From Prinia subflava (Eukaryota > Chordata > Aves > Passeriformes > Cisticolidae), in the NCBI RefSeq assembly GCF_021018805.1, contig NC_086247.1:118269094-118333093 (forward strand): 64,000 nt of DNA, read 5' to 3'. Positions within the stretch are counted from its first letter, which is position 1. The number at the start of each line of letters is the position of its first letter. A program made the position numbers and the translations under genes. Below the pieces are notes generated by a model. The model searched no databases. It was not told the DNA's origin and saw nothing but the letters and a program-made list of their open reading frames with translations. Shown here in pieces: positions 40,101 through 52,397 of this stretch.

Positions 40101-40557
40101 GGGACTAAAGAAAAAACATAACTTTGGTGAAACTATGCTAAACATTCTGAGATGTACAAGTGAGGTCTCTGATAAGCACTGAAGTCTCCCTTATCTGTTT
40201 CTATCTGTATATTTTTCCCACATTTCTACTTAATTTTATTTAAACTAAAACACTGCCATACTTTCTTCTACTGTATTTCTAATATTCCTTCAAAGACATA
40301 GGATGAGTCAACAGGGTTGAGTCCTAGCACTGGAGTCATATTTCCAGTTTACATTCAACAAAATACACGTGTGCATTCAAGGTTGCATCAGTAGACAGTT
40401 CACCTAAAAGACTTCTCCGACATGATCCATTCTAAGAGTTGTCCAGAATTAGACTCAAATAGTTCAACATACAGGACACTTAAAAAATCTGGTATTCCAT
40501 ATGCACCATAATACAAAGGTACACATATGAACCAATAAATTGATTATTAAACTGTAC
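37180..40557 (-). other. PLCL2: PLCL2 intron 2 (3.4 kb)
   Basis: A complete intron between exons 2 and 3 with GTACAG donor and TTTTGCAG acceptor. It is AT-rich. I recognise no repeat family, exon or RNA gene in it; short open frames on both strands look like chance. Confidence 0.88.
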
Positions 40558-43044
40558 CTGCATATTTTCTCTCAAATCCGTAGCATCCCGAATAGGTTGG
40601 AGGGCATTCTTGAATACTTCATCTATTGCTTTAATCCATAATGTTCTCATAGAGGCATATTCCCTGGATTTCTTGCCCTTCCTCACAGAGAGGCCCCTCT
40701 TATGAGGTTTCCCACCACCCCTTCGATTAGTAATGGCCACATGCACAAACAAGGAGGCGTGAGCTAAGCTTTCACCAGTCAGTGACTGCAGAGGGACGTG
40801 CCGGTAACCAGTCTGGAGACACTCAAAGGGAATAGTGTATTGCCCGATAAACTCGTCCCCAATGTAATCATCATCCAGTACTACAAAACGCACCATAGCC
40901 AGCTCTGGTAAATTTATTTGAAATTCAAAGCTTTCATCAAAAATTGGATTATCCCCGTTCTGATGCATTGTTTTCGTCCTTTGCTCAGCACAGTCAGCAG
41001 GGATTCCATGTATTTCAACATAGACATAAGGATCCACAACATCACCTTTGGCACCTGATCCTTTGGGTTTAGGGAAGTTTTGCCCACTAATGATTTTAAT
41101 GTGAAGCAGCTGAGGCGAAACTCCAGGCACGGTGTCTTTTGTATTTGCGCTAAAGAAGGAAACTTCTTCTCTCATGATAGCAGGACGAAGGACATAGCCA
41201 CAGTTTCCATTTTGTCGGAACCAACCAATGTTAAGGTCCATCATTAAGCCAGGCGTTTGGAAGTTCATTGCTACTATCTGACAACCACATTTCCAAAAGT
41301 CCTGGGGATTCATATTACTAGAGTCAATCCTCATAGGACTGGGGAAAACCCTTGCGAGAAAACGCTTGTTATAATTTACAAAGTCTCCCGGGTTTTCGTT
41401 GGCGTATTTGCTAGCAAGCACTTCGTTAAAAGAGCACACTTCCCAGTACTTCTGGAGCTGAAATGAAACTTGAAACTCTTTGAACTGAACTGATTTACAT
41501 ATGCTTACCAACTCAGAGAGATCTTTGCAGAGCTGGAATCGTTTCCCTGTCACTGAGTTTTGCTGCTCTACCCCCTCTTTTGCCACTCTCTGTGACATTT
41601 CTGCTCCTTCGTCTTCATCTGTAACATCTCCCTCCAGTCCCGAACAATTAGCAGAAAGTTTCTTTGCTTTAATTAGTATTTTCCCTTTAAGTGATTCTGG
41701 TGATGGAAGGTAAGACTCTTCAATGTTTGGAGACTGCGTATGCAGTTTGTCCCCCAAAATTTTCTTCATGTGTTGTACCATCACTTTCTGCTGCTTAATA
41801 GAACAATGATTTTCTAAACACAAAATAAGAGGGTACTCTGAAGCAAAAAAGGCATACTTGTTAATAATGTCAATCACACTACGGAAGACAATTTGTGATG
41901 TCATTGTATGCCCCGTGTAAATCACGGGCTCATTATCTGGACCATCCCATACATCCAGTTCAACACTTCGACAACCCATTTTTAGAGCACGAATGTAACC
42001 CGTGATGTCGGAAGGCCCTCGAAACTGATCCTCTATCAAGTATGTATTATGAGATGAATTTATAAAATAATGAGATAAAGGTTGTTTCATATCTTGACAC
42101 ACTTTTTTATGCTCTGGATCAAATATGTGGCAGTCTGGTGAAGTAAGGTAATTCGTAAAGCCATCTATAGAAAGACAACCCTTTTCCTGGCCCTCTTTGG
42201 CTGGCTCATATTTCTGAATAATTTCAAGGCTTATTTCTTCTGTGACCTGTGCCATACCCTGCTCTGCTTCCAAAAACATCATGAGGTCCTTGGTATCTAG
42301 AAACTCTTTATTGCTCGAAAACTGAACTAACAGGAAATAGATTTCAGGTCTGGTACAAAGCTCATGAAAAACTTCAATAAATTCTTCTTTTGTTACTTCA
42401 GTACCAGTTTTTTCCCTGGATCTATGTAACTCCTTGAATTTTAATTCAATTTTATTAGTTTTTAAACCAGGGTTTAAGTCTTTTATAAATTGTACAGCAT
42501 TACATAGGGGTATATGTCCCAAATTATCTACATCTGATTCACTGAACATTTGTGACAGCCACGAAGTCCGCATATTATCTTGAGTAGTTCCTAGCATATC
42601 TAGAGTATGTTTTCCATAAGAAATCAGGTATCTTAAGCCAGTAACCCAAATATTTGCAACGTCTGCTGAGTTAGCAACCAGATCTAGTGACTCATAATTT
42701 TCACCATATATAATTGAAAATGCACAGTCTTCCGATATCTGGTCATATATCCCATTGCTGCGAAAGATATCTGTATTTTTTCCTGTTCTTACTTCCTTGA
42801 TTGACTTGATATCAATCTTTGCTTTTTCAGAATCCTTTTTCGAAGGTTCCCAGCGCAGGGACTGCATATCGGCGTCCAGGAGGAAGTACCGGTGATACAC
42901 CCTGGAGTTGGACCGGACCTTTTTGAGCTCAGAGCCCTCCACCATGGCGTTGATGCAGTCGCTGGCGCTGCTGATCTTCTTCTCTGTGGGCATGCTGCTG
43001 AACGACACGGTCTTCTTCCTTTCTCGCTTCTGCTTCGTACCATC
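40558..43044 (-). CDS. PLCL2: PLCL2 exon 2: PH, EF-hand, PLC X/Y and C2 domains (829 codons)
   Basis: This large internal exon encodes the core of phospholipase C-like protein 2 (PRIP-2), a cytoplasmic scaffold that binds inositol phosphates and phosphoinositides and, in the PRIP family, protein phosphatases and GABA-A receptor trafficking factors. The 5' border is a polypyrimidine tract and AG just before GATGGTACG; the 3' border is CAG|GTACAG. Counting from the first exon residue: RVxF-type motif KTVSF at 11-15, PH about 35-146, EF region about 155-300, PLC X about 318-460, acidic linker DEDEGAE about 476-482, PLC Y about 503-625, C2 about 643-773. In the X domain the first catalytic His-Asn (332-333), Glu362, Asp364 and Glu411 are kept, but residue 377 is Thr where active PLC-delta has its second catalytic His. 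The first EF loop (171-182) has Leu at position 5 and Asn at position 12, so it looks unable to hold calcium. Sequence is far closer to PLCL2 than to PLCL1, for example WDG and LENHCS in the X domain. An in-frame GTG at 43008 is an internal codon, not a start; Met18 could serve a shorter isoform. Confidence 0.97.
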
Positions 43045-43560
43045 CTGGCAAACAAAGGGGCAGGGGGGGAGGAAAAAAAACGATGTATCAGTAGGATTTT
43101 GCTCAATGTTGAAATAGGTTTCTAACTACAAGCTGAAAGTTCATCAAGTAGTTCAATAAAGACTGTGTGACGACCACTAAGATGGAAATTCTTACTGGCC
43201 TCATCACACTGAAAATACTGGCAATGCCTTAATATTTGCTCTTGCTTCTATAAATAATCTTCCAGAGTTTATTTTTAGTACTTTTGATGGACACAAAATT
43301 TTAAAAAAAAACCCCAAGTTTTGAATGCTAACAATATAATAATGCTGTATTATTGCATATATGTACGTGCTTTTTATTTTATGAGTTGTACCCTACAGAG
43401 AGAGAACAGGTTCTAAAGTCAAGGCAATAGGAAGCAAGCTTTTCTCTGAGTCCTTATACAGTCCTAGAGATACTTGCCCAACTTGTCAGTAGAGAATATA
43501 ATGCTTTAATACCATGCTGACAGGGTCCTTGTGAACACCAGAGAAACATTAATACACAAT

Positions 43561-43620
43561 TAATTACATAAAATCCATAGGACATGGTTCTAACTACATA
43601 AAATCCATAGGACATGGCCC
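43561..43620. repeat. 30-bp tandem duplication
   Basis: Two adjacent 30-bp units share TACATAAAATCCATAGGACA with three mismatches overall. The copies lie in intron 1 about 520 bp upstream of exon 2. Confidence 0.95.
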
Positions 43621-44805
43621 TAATCTAAGAATACAAGACATTAACAGCACTTCTTTATGCAAAGCTTCCTTCACCAGTGCACCCATCCATGTTCTTCCCA
43701 CAGACTGCCCACAGCACTCACACATCCTGCCCCTCAGCAGGAAAATATGCAGCCTAAAGGAGCTGTTCTGAAACACAAGAAACTGGACTGGAGCAGATGT
43801 AGCTCTGCAAGGTCTGAGCTTCAGAAAATACAGCAGTGACTCAGAAGGGAAATTCTGAGACAGTTAAAGTTCAACTGCTTCCAAAGAACTTTCATGTCAT
43901 TAGAATGAACTTGAATAGAAGATCTGGTCAGGAAGGGAAGCAAAAGTGATTCACCATTGCTCTTAAAGCAATAAGATAACCCAGAGGTCTTGCTTTTCTA
44001 GAGAAAGCTTAGGTGTATAAGGATATATAAGCATCAAAAAAGGAGAAAAGGGTAATTTAGCTACCTTTATTGTACCTATTTGCATTAATTAAAACAAGTG
44101 CAAATAAATCAGCAATACATGATGTAAGTATAATCAATTTAATAAAAACTGAATTTAAGAAAGTTGTGTGCTTTCATTATTTTTATTTTCTGAAACTGAA
44201 AAATGCTAAGATTCTTTTTCTGAAAGCAATATGTCTTGAGGAGCTTTTAGTCTGAAATAACACTTGCATTAAAAATATTTTTATATTAGCTACCTTAATT
44301 AGAAATGTTCTTCTTACAAACCAGCACAGCGTAAATGGCAGAAAGGAAAGTGAAAGAAAACTTTTAACGATTGCTATGCTGAACAGATGTTCAAATAAAA
44401 ACCATCCATTACAAAATGCATTTTGAGCTCAGTGCACATGTGCTGTATGTTTAACTTCATTAAATTAAAAATGCAGAGTCCTGGTTTTGTAATTCAATTT
44501 ATAAACATCTGAAAAGTCTTTCATTGAAAACAATGATTAGTAAAGTGAGTAGCCTTAATACTTGCTGTTCCATGTTTGAGAAAATTAATCAACCATACTA
44601 TTCTTGCACCTTAAATGACAGCAGAATTTGCTTTGTTCAAGTTCTCAAGAGACCAGTAAAAGCGAATAACCCTGCAGAGGACTGTTTTATTTCCAGCTGC
44701 AGATCAAACACCTGCAATGGAAACTGCACAGGGCTGACTCTCAGAATCTCATTACATGTAGTTTCGGCATGAGGATTGCTTTCAAACAGCAAATTTCCTT
44801 AACTT

Positions 44806-44833
44806 AAAAATAAAATAAAATAAAATAAAAAAA
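44806..44833. repeat. (AAAAT)n microsatellite
   Basis: About five AAAAT units followed by an A run. Confidence 0.9.
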
Positions 44834-45138
44834 TCAAATGTGATTTTTGTTTAGAGAAGTTTTTGTTCTATTTTTAGCCTAGTTTGTTTGTCCACCTATT
44901 TATATCTCCTAACTTGAAAAAGTGGCAAAGGACAGTCCCACATAAATGAGCAATGACATTTCTGCCTGGTACTTCAGGGCTTGGAATTAAGCATTTTGAA
45001 ACCCTTAATGCTCCAGATTTCTCAGTCACAGACCTGGGAGTGGAATACATTTCTCAAACTGTTCAGTGAGAGGCAGCTGACAGATAACCTCCTGACACCA
45101 GACCATCAAGGCCCGGCAAGTATTACCTTGCCTGACCA

Positions 45139-45175
45139 TGATCAGAAGGAAGGTCTACACCTTCCTCTATGATCA
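45139..45175. repeat. Imperfect inverted repeat
   Basis: AGGAAGGT (45147-45154) pairs with ACCTTCCT (45159-45166) around a 4-nt loop, and outer TGATCA copies pair across a small internal loop, giving a 14-bp stem. Confidence 0.85.
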
Positions 45176-48100
45176 GGACTGTATCTGGCCCAAGTCACTG
45201 AATCACAAAGGAAAAAAACATCTTCCATTTCTTGACACCATTTGATGTAAACAAGCCCATCTCAAAGCAGTTCCATTGCCAGCTCCAGTTACTGAAACCT
45301 TGGAGTTCATGCATGTGGATCAGAGGAACAATTCAATATATCACCTGGTGAAGTAAGGTAAGATTATTTTGCCTGCCTGCCAGACAAATTCGCAGCCAGT
45401 TCAGGTGTACTCTTTGTTTTTGCAGGGTGAAGGAGTCTAGCCACTCAGATTATTTACAACACACCAGCACCACAGTGTGAATTACTGTGAAAACATTCCG
45501 AGCTCCAGAATACCCCTCATTAGGTTTTGCTTCACCAGAGATCAATAATCCTGAACTACCAGATTGCCTGTGCAATGTCTAGTCTCTGATAGAGACATGG
45601 CAGTCATGATCAATCTGCGTGATCAGAGTAACTTCAAGGATCTTTTACCAAAGACACTGCTGAGAAGAATTCACCTGTCTGAAAAGACACAGAAAGGAAA
45701 CTCTCACTCCACAAGCTGAGAATGCAATTGCATATAGCATGCACAAACTGTGTGAAACTCATTTGTGAGCCTTGGCAATATAGTCTGGCATGGAGGAGGG
45801 AGATTTATTCTGCTATAAGATGTGGAGTATTTCACCCCGAAAGTGAGGTGGCATTCACAAACTGGGTCAAGCCTCTCACAGCCTCAGGTCTGCCTTGAAT
45901 CAAAAAGAATGGCACATCAGAAAACTGCATGTATCTGAAGACACTCAGGAGTGACTTCTTGGCATTCATGAGACTTACAGGGTTCTTGCTGTTCGACATG
46001 CTCAAAGTGACACTGACTCTATTGTGCAGATGCATAATTCAGTCAAGGGCAGCAGCTACAATTTTTGTGCTGAAACAACTTTCAGTCATTCTAGGATCCC
46101 TCACACAAAGAAGACCATGTCAATCTTCAGTTTATAACATGTGCTGTCACCATTACAGGATTTCCCCTAAAGATTGTCTGTGCTTCATAAGACTTAATCC
46201 CTGACACCAGGACAACCACACCACCAATACATTTCCTTATACTATTCATGCCCCAGCCATGGTCATCTGCAAGATGTTTTGAAGAATAGACAAGACCACA
46301 GATAAAGCTGTTTTGGAACATTGCTCATAGCCACTACAAGCAACCACACAAAGAGTTTAGTTTATCCAAGAGTTCCTAGCAACAGAAAGCAAAGCATCTA
46401 GCAGTTTAAAAAACAGAAATAATCGCAGCTGTCACCTGTGGCACTTAAGAGACAGAGACAGCTGGAGAAAATGGATTAAAAGCACAAGAAGGGAAAAATG
46501 TATCCATGATAATTTTTTTTACTCCTCTCAAGGTACCAACAAAGAAATAGCTGTGTGACTAAGACAGTACTATCTACTAAATAGAATTCTGGATAGAACA
46601 GAGAATCTTGAATCAGACATTGAGAGAGATGCACATCATTCCTGAACTGCAGTAGTTTTAGTTTATGCAATTTTACAATAAAATTACTTAAAAGGCGGTT
46701 CCAATATCTACTGGTACTGACAGGGACAGCAGTAGAATTCAGAGATTTGATAATGTAATAAATCAGGATGACAGAGGAAAGGATGAATAGTGTAAAGTTT
46801 GAAAACATCTCCTAAAGGGAAGGAAGCAGAGAGTGAACTTTATGACCTAAAGAGTGAATCATGCCCCAGAAGCAGTACTTGAAAAACATTTAAACATCGA
46901 GCTGCCAAGATGTTTAGGTACCACTTGGTCCAGTGGAATTAAGAACACTTACAGCCCAGGGCAGGAGTTTGTCACCCCCTCAAAGTGACAAGCGTGGGGC
47001 TGCAGCCAGAGCACAGTGCAGGGCACTCCTTCCACCTGCCAATACAGAATGGTCCTCACACTGGCCCATGCAATCTTTGGAGATGGGTGCCTGTGATCCT
47101 GCCTCTCTCCATGACTAAAGCCACCTGCAGCTTTGAGGTGGTCCTTCCTCGACTGGAAAATCCAGGCCTCTACATGCATTTAGGCCATTAAAATGCTCTT
47201 TTTAGAACAGAGGACTTCAAACAGAAAAGACAATGGTAACAAGAGGAAGTGGCACAATGACACATTTCTAGAGCACTCGTCTGGGAAGTGAAAGTCCCCG
47301 ACTTAATAAAATATAAACATTTCACTTGGTGACCCTGAATGCAAAATTTAGTCCATGGAGCAAGGACCTAAACACCGAATTTTGTTCTCTCAATATGCTC
47401 CTCCCCAGGTCCTGCTGCTACTTGTTTGTGATCTAAGCATAAAGAATTTCCCTTCATGTTTATATGACAAGAGGTTCACCAAAGCATGGAAGGCAGCTCC
47501 ATCCTAGTTTTGAGGGCATGTGGCTGAGCACTCCAAGATGCCCAGGCAGAGGGACCAGAGCCCAGCCACTCCACAAGAAGGTGAGTGCTCTGCCAGCCAA
47601 GTGATCATGTAAGAGACAAGAACACAAAACACATCCCCTGAAGTGCAGCACCTCGCTGCAGGCTTTTTGCTTGCCAAGGGCTGAGCTTTGACAACCTCTG
47701 AGAAAACCCACACACCTTGAGGCAATGATGGTACACAGTTTGTAGGAGCTAGAGTCCCAAGAAAGCCTACTTAGTTCATCCCAAACAGGCTTAGGAACAC
47801 GATAAATGTGAGCCATTCAGCCTAGCAAGGTCTGTCCAGAGGTGTAGTAATAAGATTGCAATCATGTACAGTGTCTCAAGAGCTTTCAAATATCAATTAT
47901 ATTTTTTTTCTGCATATGAGTTCTGAATTAAGCGGCATGCCTGTGAACCTGAAGGCCAGTGGTGTGCCAATACTCTGAGCAATTACAGATGAGTAGGTAA
48001 GAAGAAAGGCCAGACATAAGTTTGGCAATTTTAATTTTAATCACATTATGCCGGTATTTCAGGTAATATCGTATGAAAGCTGTTTGAGATGTAATTTAAT

Positions 48101-50354
48101 GTACATCTGTAGCCAACAGTTTCAGTAAAATTCAATACTTTATGATGAGAACAGGTAGCCTGATGATCTAATTAATGAACACAGAGTGAACTACCCTTCT
48201 GACACTATACAACTCATTAATGCCTTTTTTTTATAGTAGATGTGATACTTATGTAGCAAATTTGAGTACAAGACCTGCCTGTTTTCATCAAATGCAATTC
48301 AGCAGTAATTGTGAAATCACCTAGCTTGAAGACATGATATATAACAAGTCTATTTCAGGAAGTGGTAAGTTAAAAAAAAAATTACAATTGATCCTTTGTG
48401 TATTTAATTAAGATTCTTAAGCATTTTTCTTCAAAACAAAAAATTTGAAATCTATAGATTTTCTTCATACTTAAGGAAGCATATCTATACATAGTTAAGT
48501 TTACTTCAAAGGAAAAAACTACATCTTTAAGTTAATACTTTAAAATATTATTCTTTAACTGATTTTGTTAAAAGTATTATAGTATCAGTAACTTGTTCTT
48601 TTCTGAAGTTCTACCTGTGGTTTTAGAGATATAAACGCTAGTGTAGATGAGCAAATGAGCTACAAAAGCAATGTCAATGTCATATCATCTTTATCTCTAT
48701 AAATATTTTTTAGCACAAAAATATTTAGGATTTTCTTTGAAAAAAACACCTGTAACTGAAACAGCAATAATGAACAGGACCACTTGCTTTTGCAAATGCA
48801 TACAAAAAAAATCATATTATGTACAGTTTACCTGTGCACAGCTGCCAACTCATTCTGCAACACAGAATGCGACGTTATAAAAGAAGCTAAGCAAGTTTTT
48901 GTGTAAAAGAGGCAGTAGGAAAAAAGGAAGGAAAATATCAGGTAACAAATCAGCAATGTTTCATCTTTGGTACACAAAATTCAGCACTGCTTTCAAAAGT
49001 TACACGCAGTTAAAGACAGAGTGAGAGTCTTCTTTGGAAGAGTGTGGGGGAAAAGGGAGAAAAGAGCTGGGAAGAGGAAGGAGAGAGGTGGTGATGCAGA
49101 AAAGGCACTTCACCATCAGGAGCCATGTCCCCAAAGGCAAGAGCTTGGAGCTCTACATCCTTGTCCTCGATGCACCCTCTCAGCCTAATTCTCCTGGATT
49201 CAACAACTCAGCAGAAGAATCTGCTGACAGCCACTACTCAGCCCCTCTCTCCCAGCCAAGCATCCTCTCTTCCTAGTCAGCATCTTCTAATTTGCCATTC
49301 TTCCTAACACAGTGACCCGGATTCACAAAAAGGCACGCGCTTTTCAGCGCTGTCACACAGCTGCCCAAAGCTTCCAGAGCGTGTGGAAACCAAAACAGGA
49401 AAACACTCTCCAAGCAATCAGCAGTTCTGCTGACAGCATCCCAAACACTTCACAAGTGGCACGTGTTAAATCAGACTGTGTCCAACAGTTTCTGTAGCCA
49501 CTGTTTGACTGCACGCAGCAGTTGCATGTCAAACAAAGCAGAGTCCTCGACTGAAATAACAACTATCTGAGGAGAGACAAAACAGCAGCTATTTAGAAAA
49601 CACAAGTCTTCCCACTTGTTGTGAATCACAGTATTTGTGCTCAGCATTTAAATATTTCCCAAAAAATATGCATGACATATCTTCACAGTTGTTCACAGAA
49701 ACCTTTTAAGAGGAACATATTTTTCAAATGTGTGGAAGGTTGACCCCAGCCAGAGCCAGTTACACAATGTTATAAATAACAATGAGGAGGAATGAAAATA
49801 TGAATTGTTGAATAAGTAACAGTTCCAGGTTTGTTTTTTACTAAAAGAATTCTGTGATTAAAGGAACATGGACACAGGTATTCAATATTCAAACAAAAAT
49901 GACCTATATTATTTCAGATGAGCAAACTGTATGGTTCATGATACAGTTAAACCAACTCCCTCTTCAACTCCTCTTCAAAACATTAATTTTCTGTCCTGTC
50001 TCTTCCTCCTCCTGCCCCAGTTGCATCTCCCTTCTCCCCACTTCAGCTCCTCAGGCCCTCATTATCAGCTGTCTGACACACACTAAGTTAATTTACCTCA
50101 CTACCTCAGGAAACAAAAAATCTATTTTCTTCCAAATTAGTTTTCTGCAATTTTAGTGAGCTAAAACAATTTTCCATGTGACCAACTAAGTATCAGAGGT
50201 GGTTCAAAATAACCACCAGAAGCAAGGAACCAATAAAAATAGGAGAAAAGAACAGAATCACTCGCTTTTATCAAGAGATTAATTCAATTAAAATCAATGT
50301 AGTTGAAACTGTTCTGTTGAAATCTGATCCCACACGAACTAACAATAGAGTTTT

Positions 50355-50430
50355 ATGTCATTAGGGTCTGTGGTGGACTCGATAATCTTAAAGGTCTTTT
50401 CCAATGTATTAGGGAATTCTATTAGGGAAA
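50355..50430 (+). mobile_element. CR1-like tail fragment
   Basis: TCTGTGGTGGACTCGATAAT followed by CTTAAAGGTCTTTTCCAATG resembles the last part of a CR1-type element in sense orientation. A short ATGATTCTATGATATGA run at about 50600 looks like the terminal repeat of such an element and may be its displaced end. Confidence 0.6.
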
Positions 50431-50956
50431 ACAAAATCTCTCATCTTGGTCCACCTCACAATTTGACAAATACATAAAACATAAAGGCAAGCTACAAGAC
50501 AGAACTGCCAACATCATAAAATAACAGAATTGAGGTTCTCGGGTTCTTGGGTCCATTTTGTTCTGCCTCATTTCATGAGAACAGGACATCAGAAAATTTA
50601 TGATTCTATGATATGAGAGAGATCACTTTCACACTGCCTGTTAGAAAGAGCAGAGAAAAACAGTAGCCTGTGTTGGCCTTGTTGCTGTTATAGCAGCAAC
50701 TTGAATCAAAAGACTGCAACAAACCAGAAAATAACAGGATATGATTTTGCAAATAGAGTCTAGACTAAAGGCTTTCTTTGCACAACTTTCTACAGAAGAG
50801 CTTATTTAGTCATTTGATCAGCTTACCAAGAGTAAAGAAATCATCTTTTAATATGTTTTTTATGTTGCTGTCTCAAGTATCCTCAGGTTTTTCATTATTC
50901 AAGTGCTCTCACAGGATGTCACAGGGGAGCTTTCCCTGTGCTCCATGGCACAGATA

Positions 50957-51020
50957 CAGATTCACAGAATATTCTGAGTTGGAAGGGACCCACAAGGCTA
51001 AAATCCAACTTTGTGGACTT
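50957..51020 (-). mobile_element. CR1 LINE 3'-end fragment
   Basis: Reversed CR1 tail: TTCACAGAATATTCTGAGTT, GGAAGGGACCCACAAGG and AAATCCAACTTTGTGG. Only the terminal 60 bp or so are recognisable. Confidence 0.8.
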
Positions 51021-52365
51021 TTTCTACAAAGATACTGAAGACATCCACAGGCATGATGCCGCTGGCTCCCCTCTCACTTGGCTCCTACATAAAACCACTC
51101 CATATTCTTTTGAAGAGAAATTAAACAATCTGATATTGCCTATTCTGCTGAAAACAAAGGACCTGAAGCCACTTTTACTATGTTTGATTTTGACCTAAAT
51201 TTTTAAAAGTCTGTGGCAACTAAGACTTCCACATTCTGCAGTTTAATGCTTCCATGTATGCTTGCATTCTAGCAGCAATTGCCAGGACACACCATTCTAG
51301 GATTTTATCTTTATTTCTGTCATTTTATAGCATAACGTTATAATTTAATTATATTACACTGTGTATGACATTATAATTCTATAATACCTTATTATATATG
51401 TAGTATTGTATCTGAACATTAAAACACAGAAGCAAATCCAAAATTCGAACACCATTGAGGCACTCTTTCTTGTATGAGTTCATCTGCATATTTATGAAAT
51501 TAAAATAAAGGGTCGTTTGGTTTCAGGGCTTAATTTACAATACAGACTAGCAGGGGAAAGGAGGGCGAAAAAAGTTTCATCTGAAAAGAAAATAAATAAG
51601 AAGCATTTAAGGAAACAAGCCAGACTGCTGTGAGCACTGAGAGAGCCAAAGCCTGAGTTATGCTTGGCATGAATATCTCAGTTCTTAGTGTTACTGAGTA
51701 GTTACAGTTCAGACTTCTGGGGAGCATTTCAATGGAGCAAAAAGAGGTCTCCCATTCTCACAGACTCAGTAAAAGCAAAACATGCATATTTCAGATCCAA
51801 ACAACCAAAATCTTAACCAAATCCATACAAACTGCAATAATTATTTATGAAAAAAACAGCAGTTATTAAGTATTGAGTCTTAAACTGAGGAAACTGCACT
51901 GACAGGAAGCTGTTAAAAATTGCCTGATGGCATGAAGTTTTAACCCTAGGTAAGTAAGTAGAGTGGTTTAGATTCCTAATTTCTTACGTACTTTAAGAAA
52001 TTGTATCTAAATTATGACTAACAGGTCATTTTAACTGCTACAGAGAAACAAACGTATGTTTATAATAACATTTCTTTTTTCTGCCAGCAATTATCAGAAA
52101 AAGTAATGGAAGATACAGATGCTTTTAGCTTGAATAACTGCAGATGACAAAGTTGCTGCATGTAAGGGTACTAAAGGATTTGAAATTGGCTCAACAAAAA
52201 GGTTCAACAAGGTTTCAGCACAGCTCAGGAGGGAAAAATGCTCCGAGTTTTCACTATTATCCATATAACCAGCAAGATGCTCTTTCTGCATACATGCCCA
52301 CCCGTTTAAACACTGAGCATTTTCATTTTCAGGTCTTCAATAATGTTTTAAACACCTAAACATTA

Positions 52366-52397
52366 TAGCTAAGATACACTTTAGCTAAGATACGCTT
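52366..52397. repeat. 16-bp tandem duplication
   Basis: TAGCTAAGATACACTT is followed directly by TAGCTAAGATACGCTT, one mismatch. Confidence 0.95.

Noticed and set aside
43006..43008. GTG at 43008 as the start codon of an 842-codon protein ending at 40480
   Set aside because: The codon is an internal valine in KKTVSF. The frame stays open upstream to a clear splice acceptor at 43045-43046, and downstream the real exon stops at the donor after ENMQ; the last residues of that frame are intron sequence.
42789..43125. Open frames on both strands over the 5' part of exon 2
   Set aside because: They are shadows of the GC-richer start of PLCL2 exon 2 in other frames.
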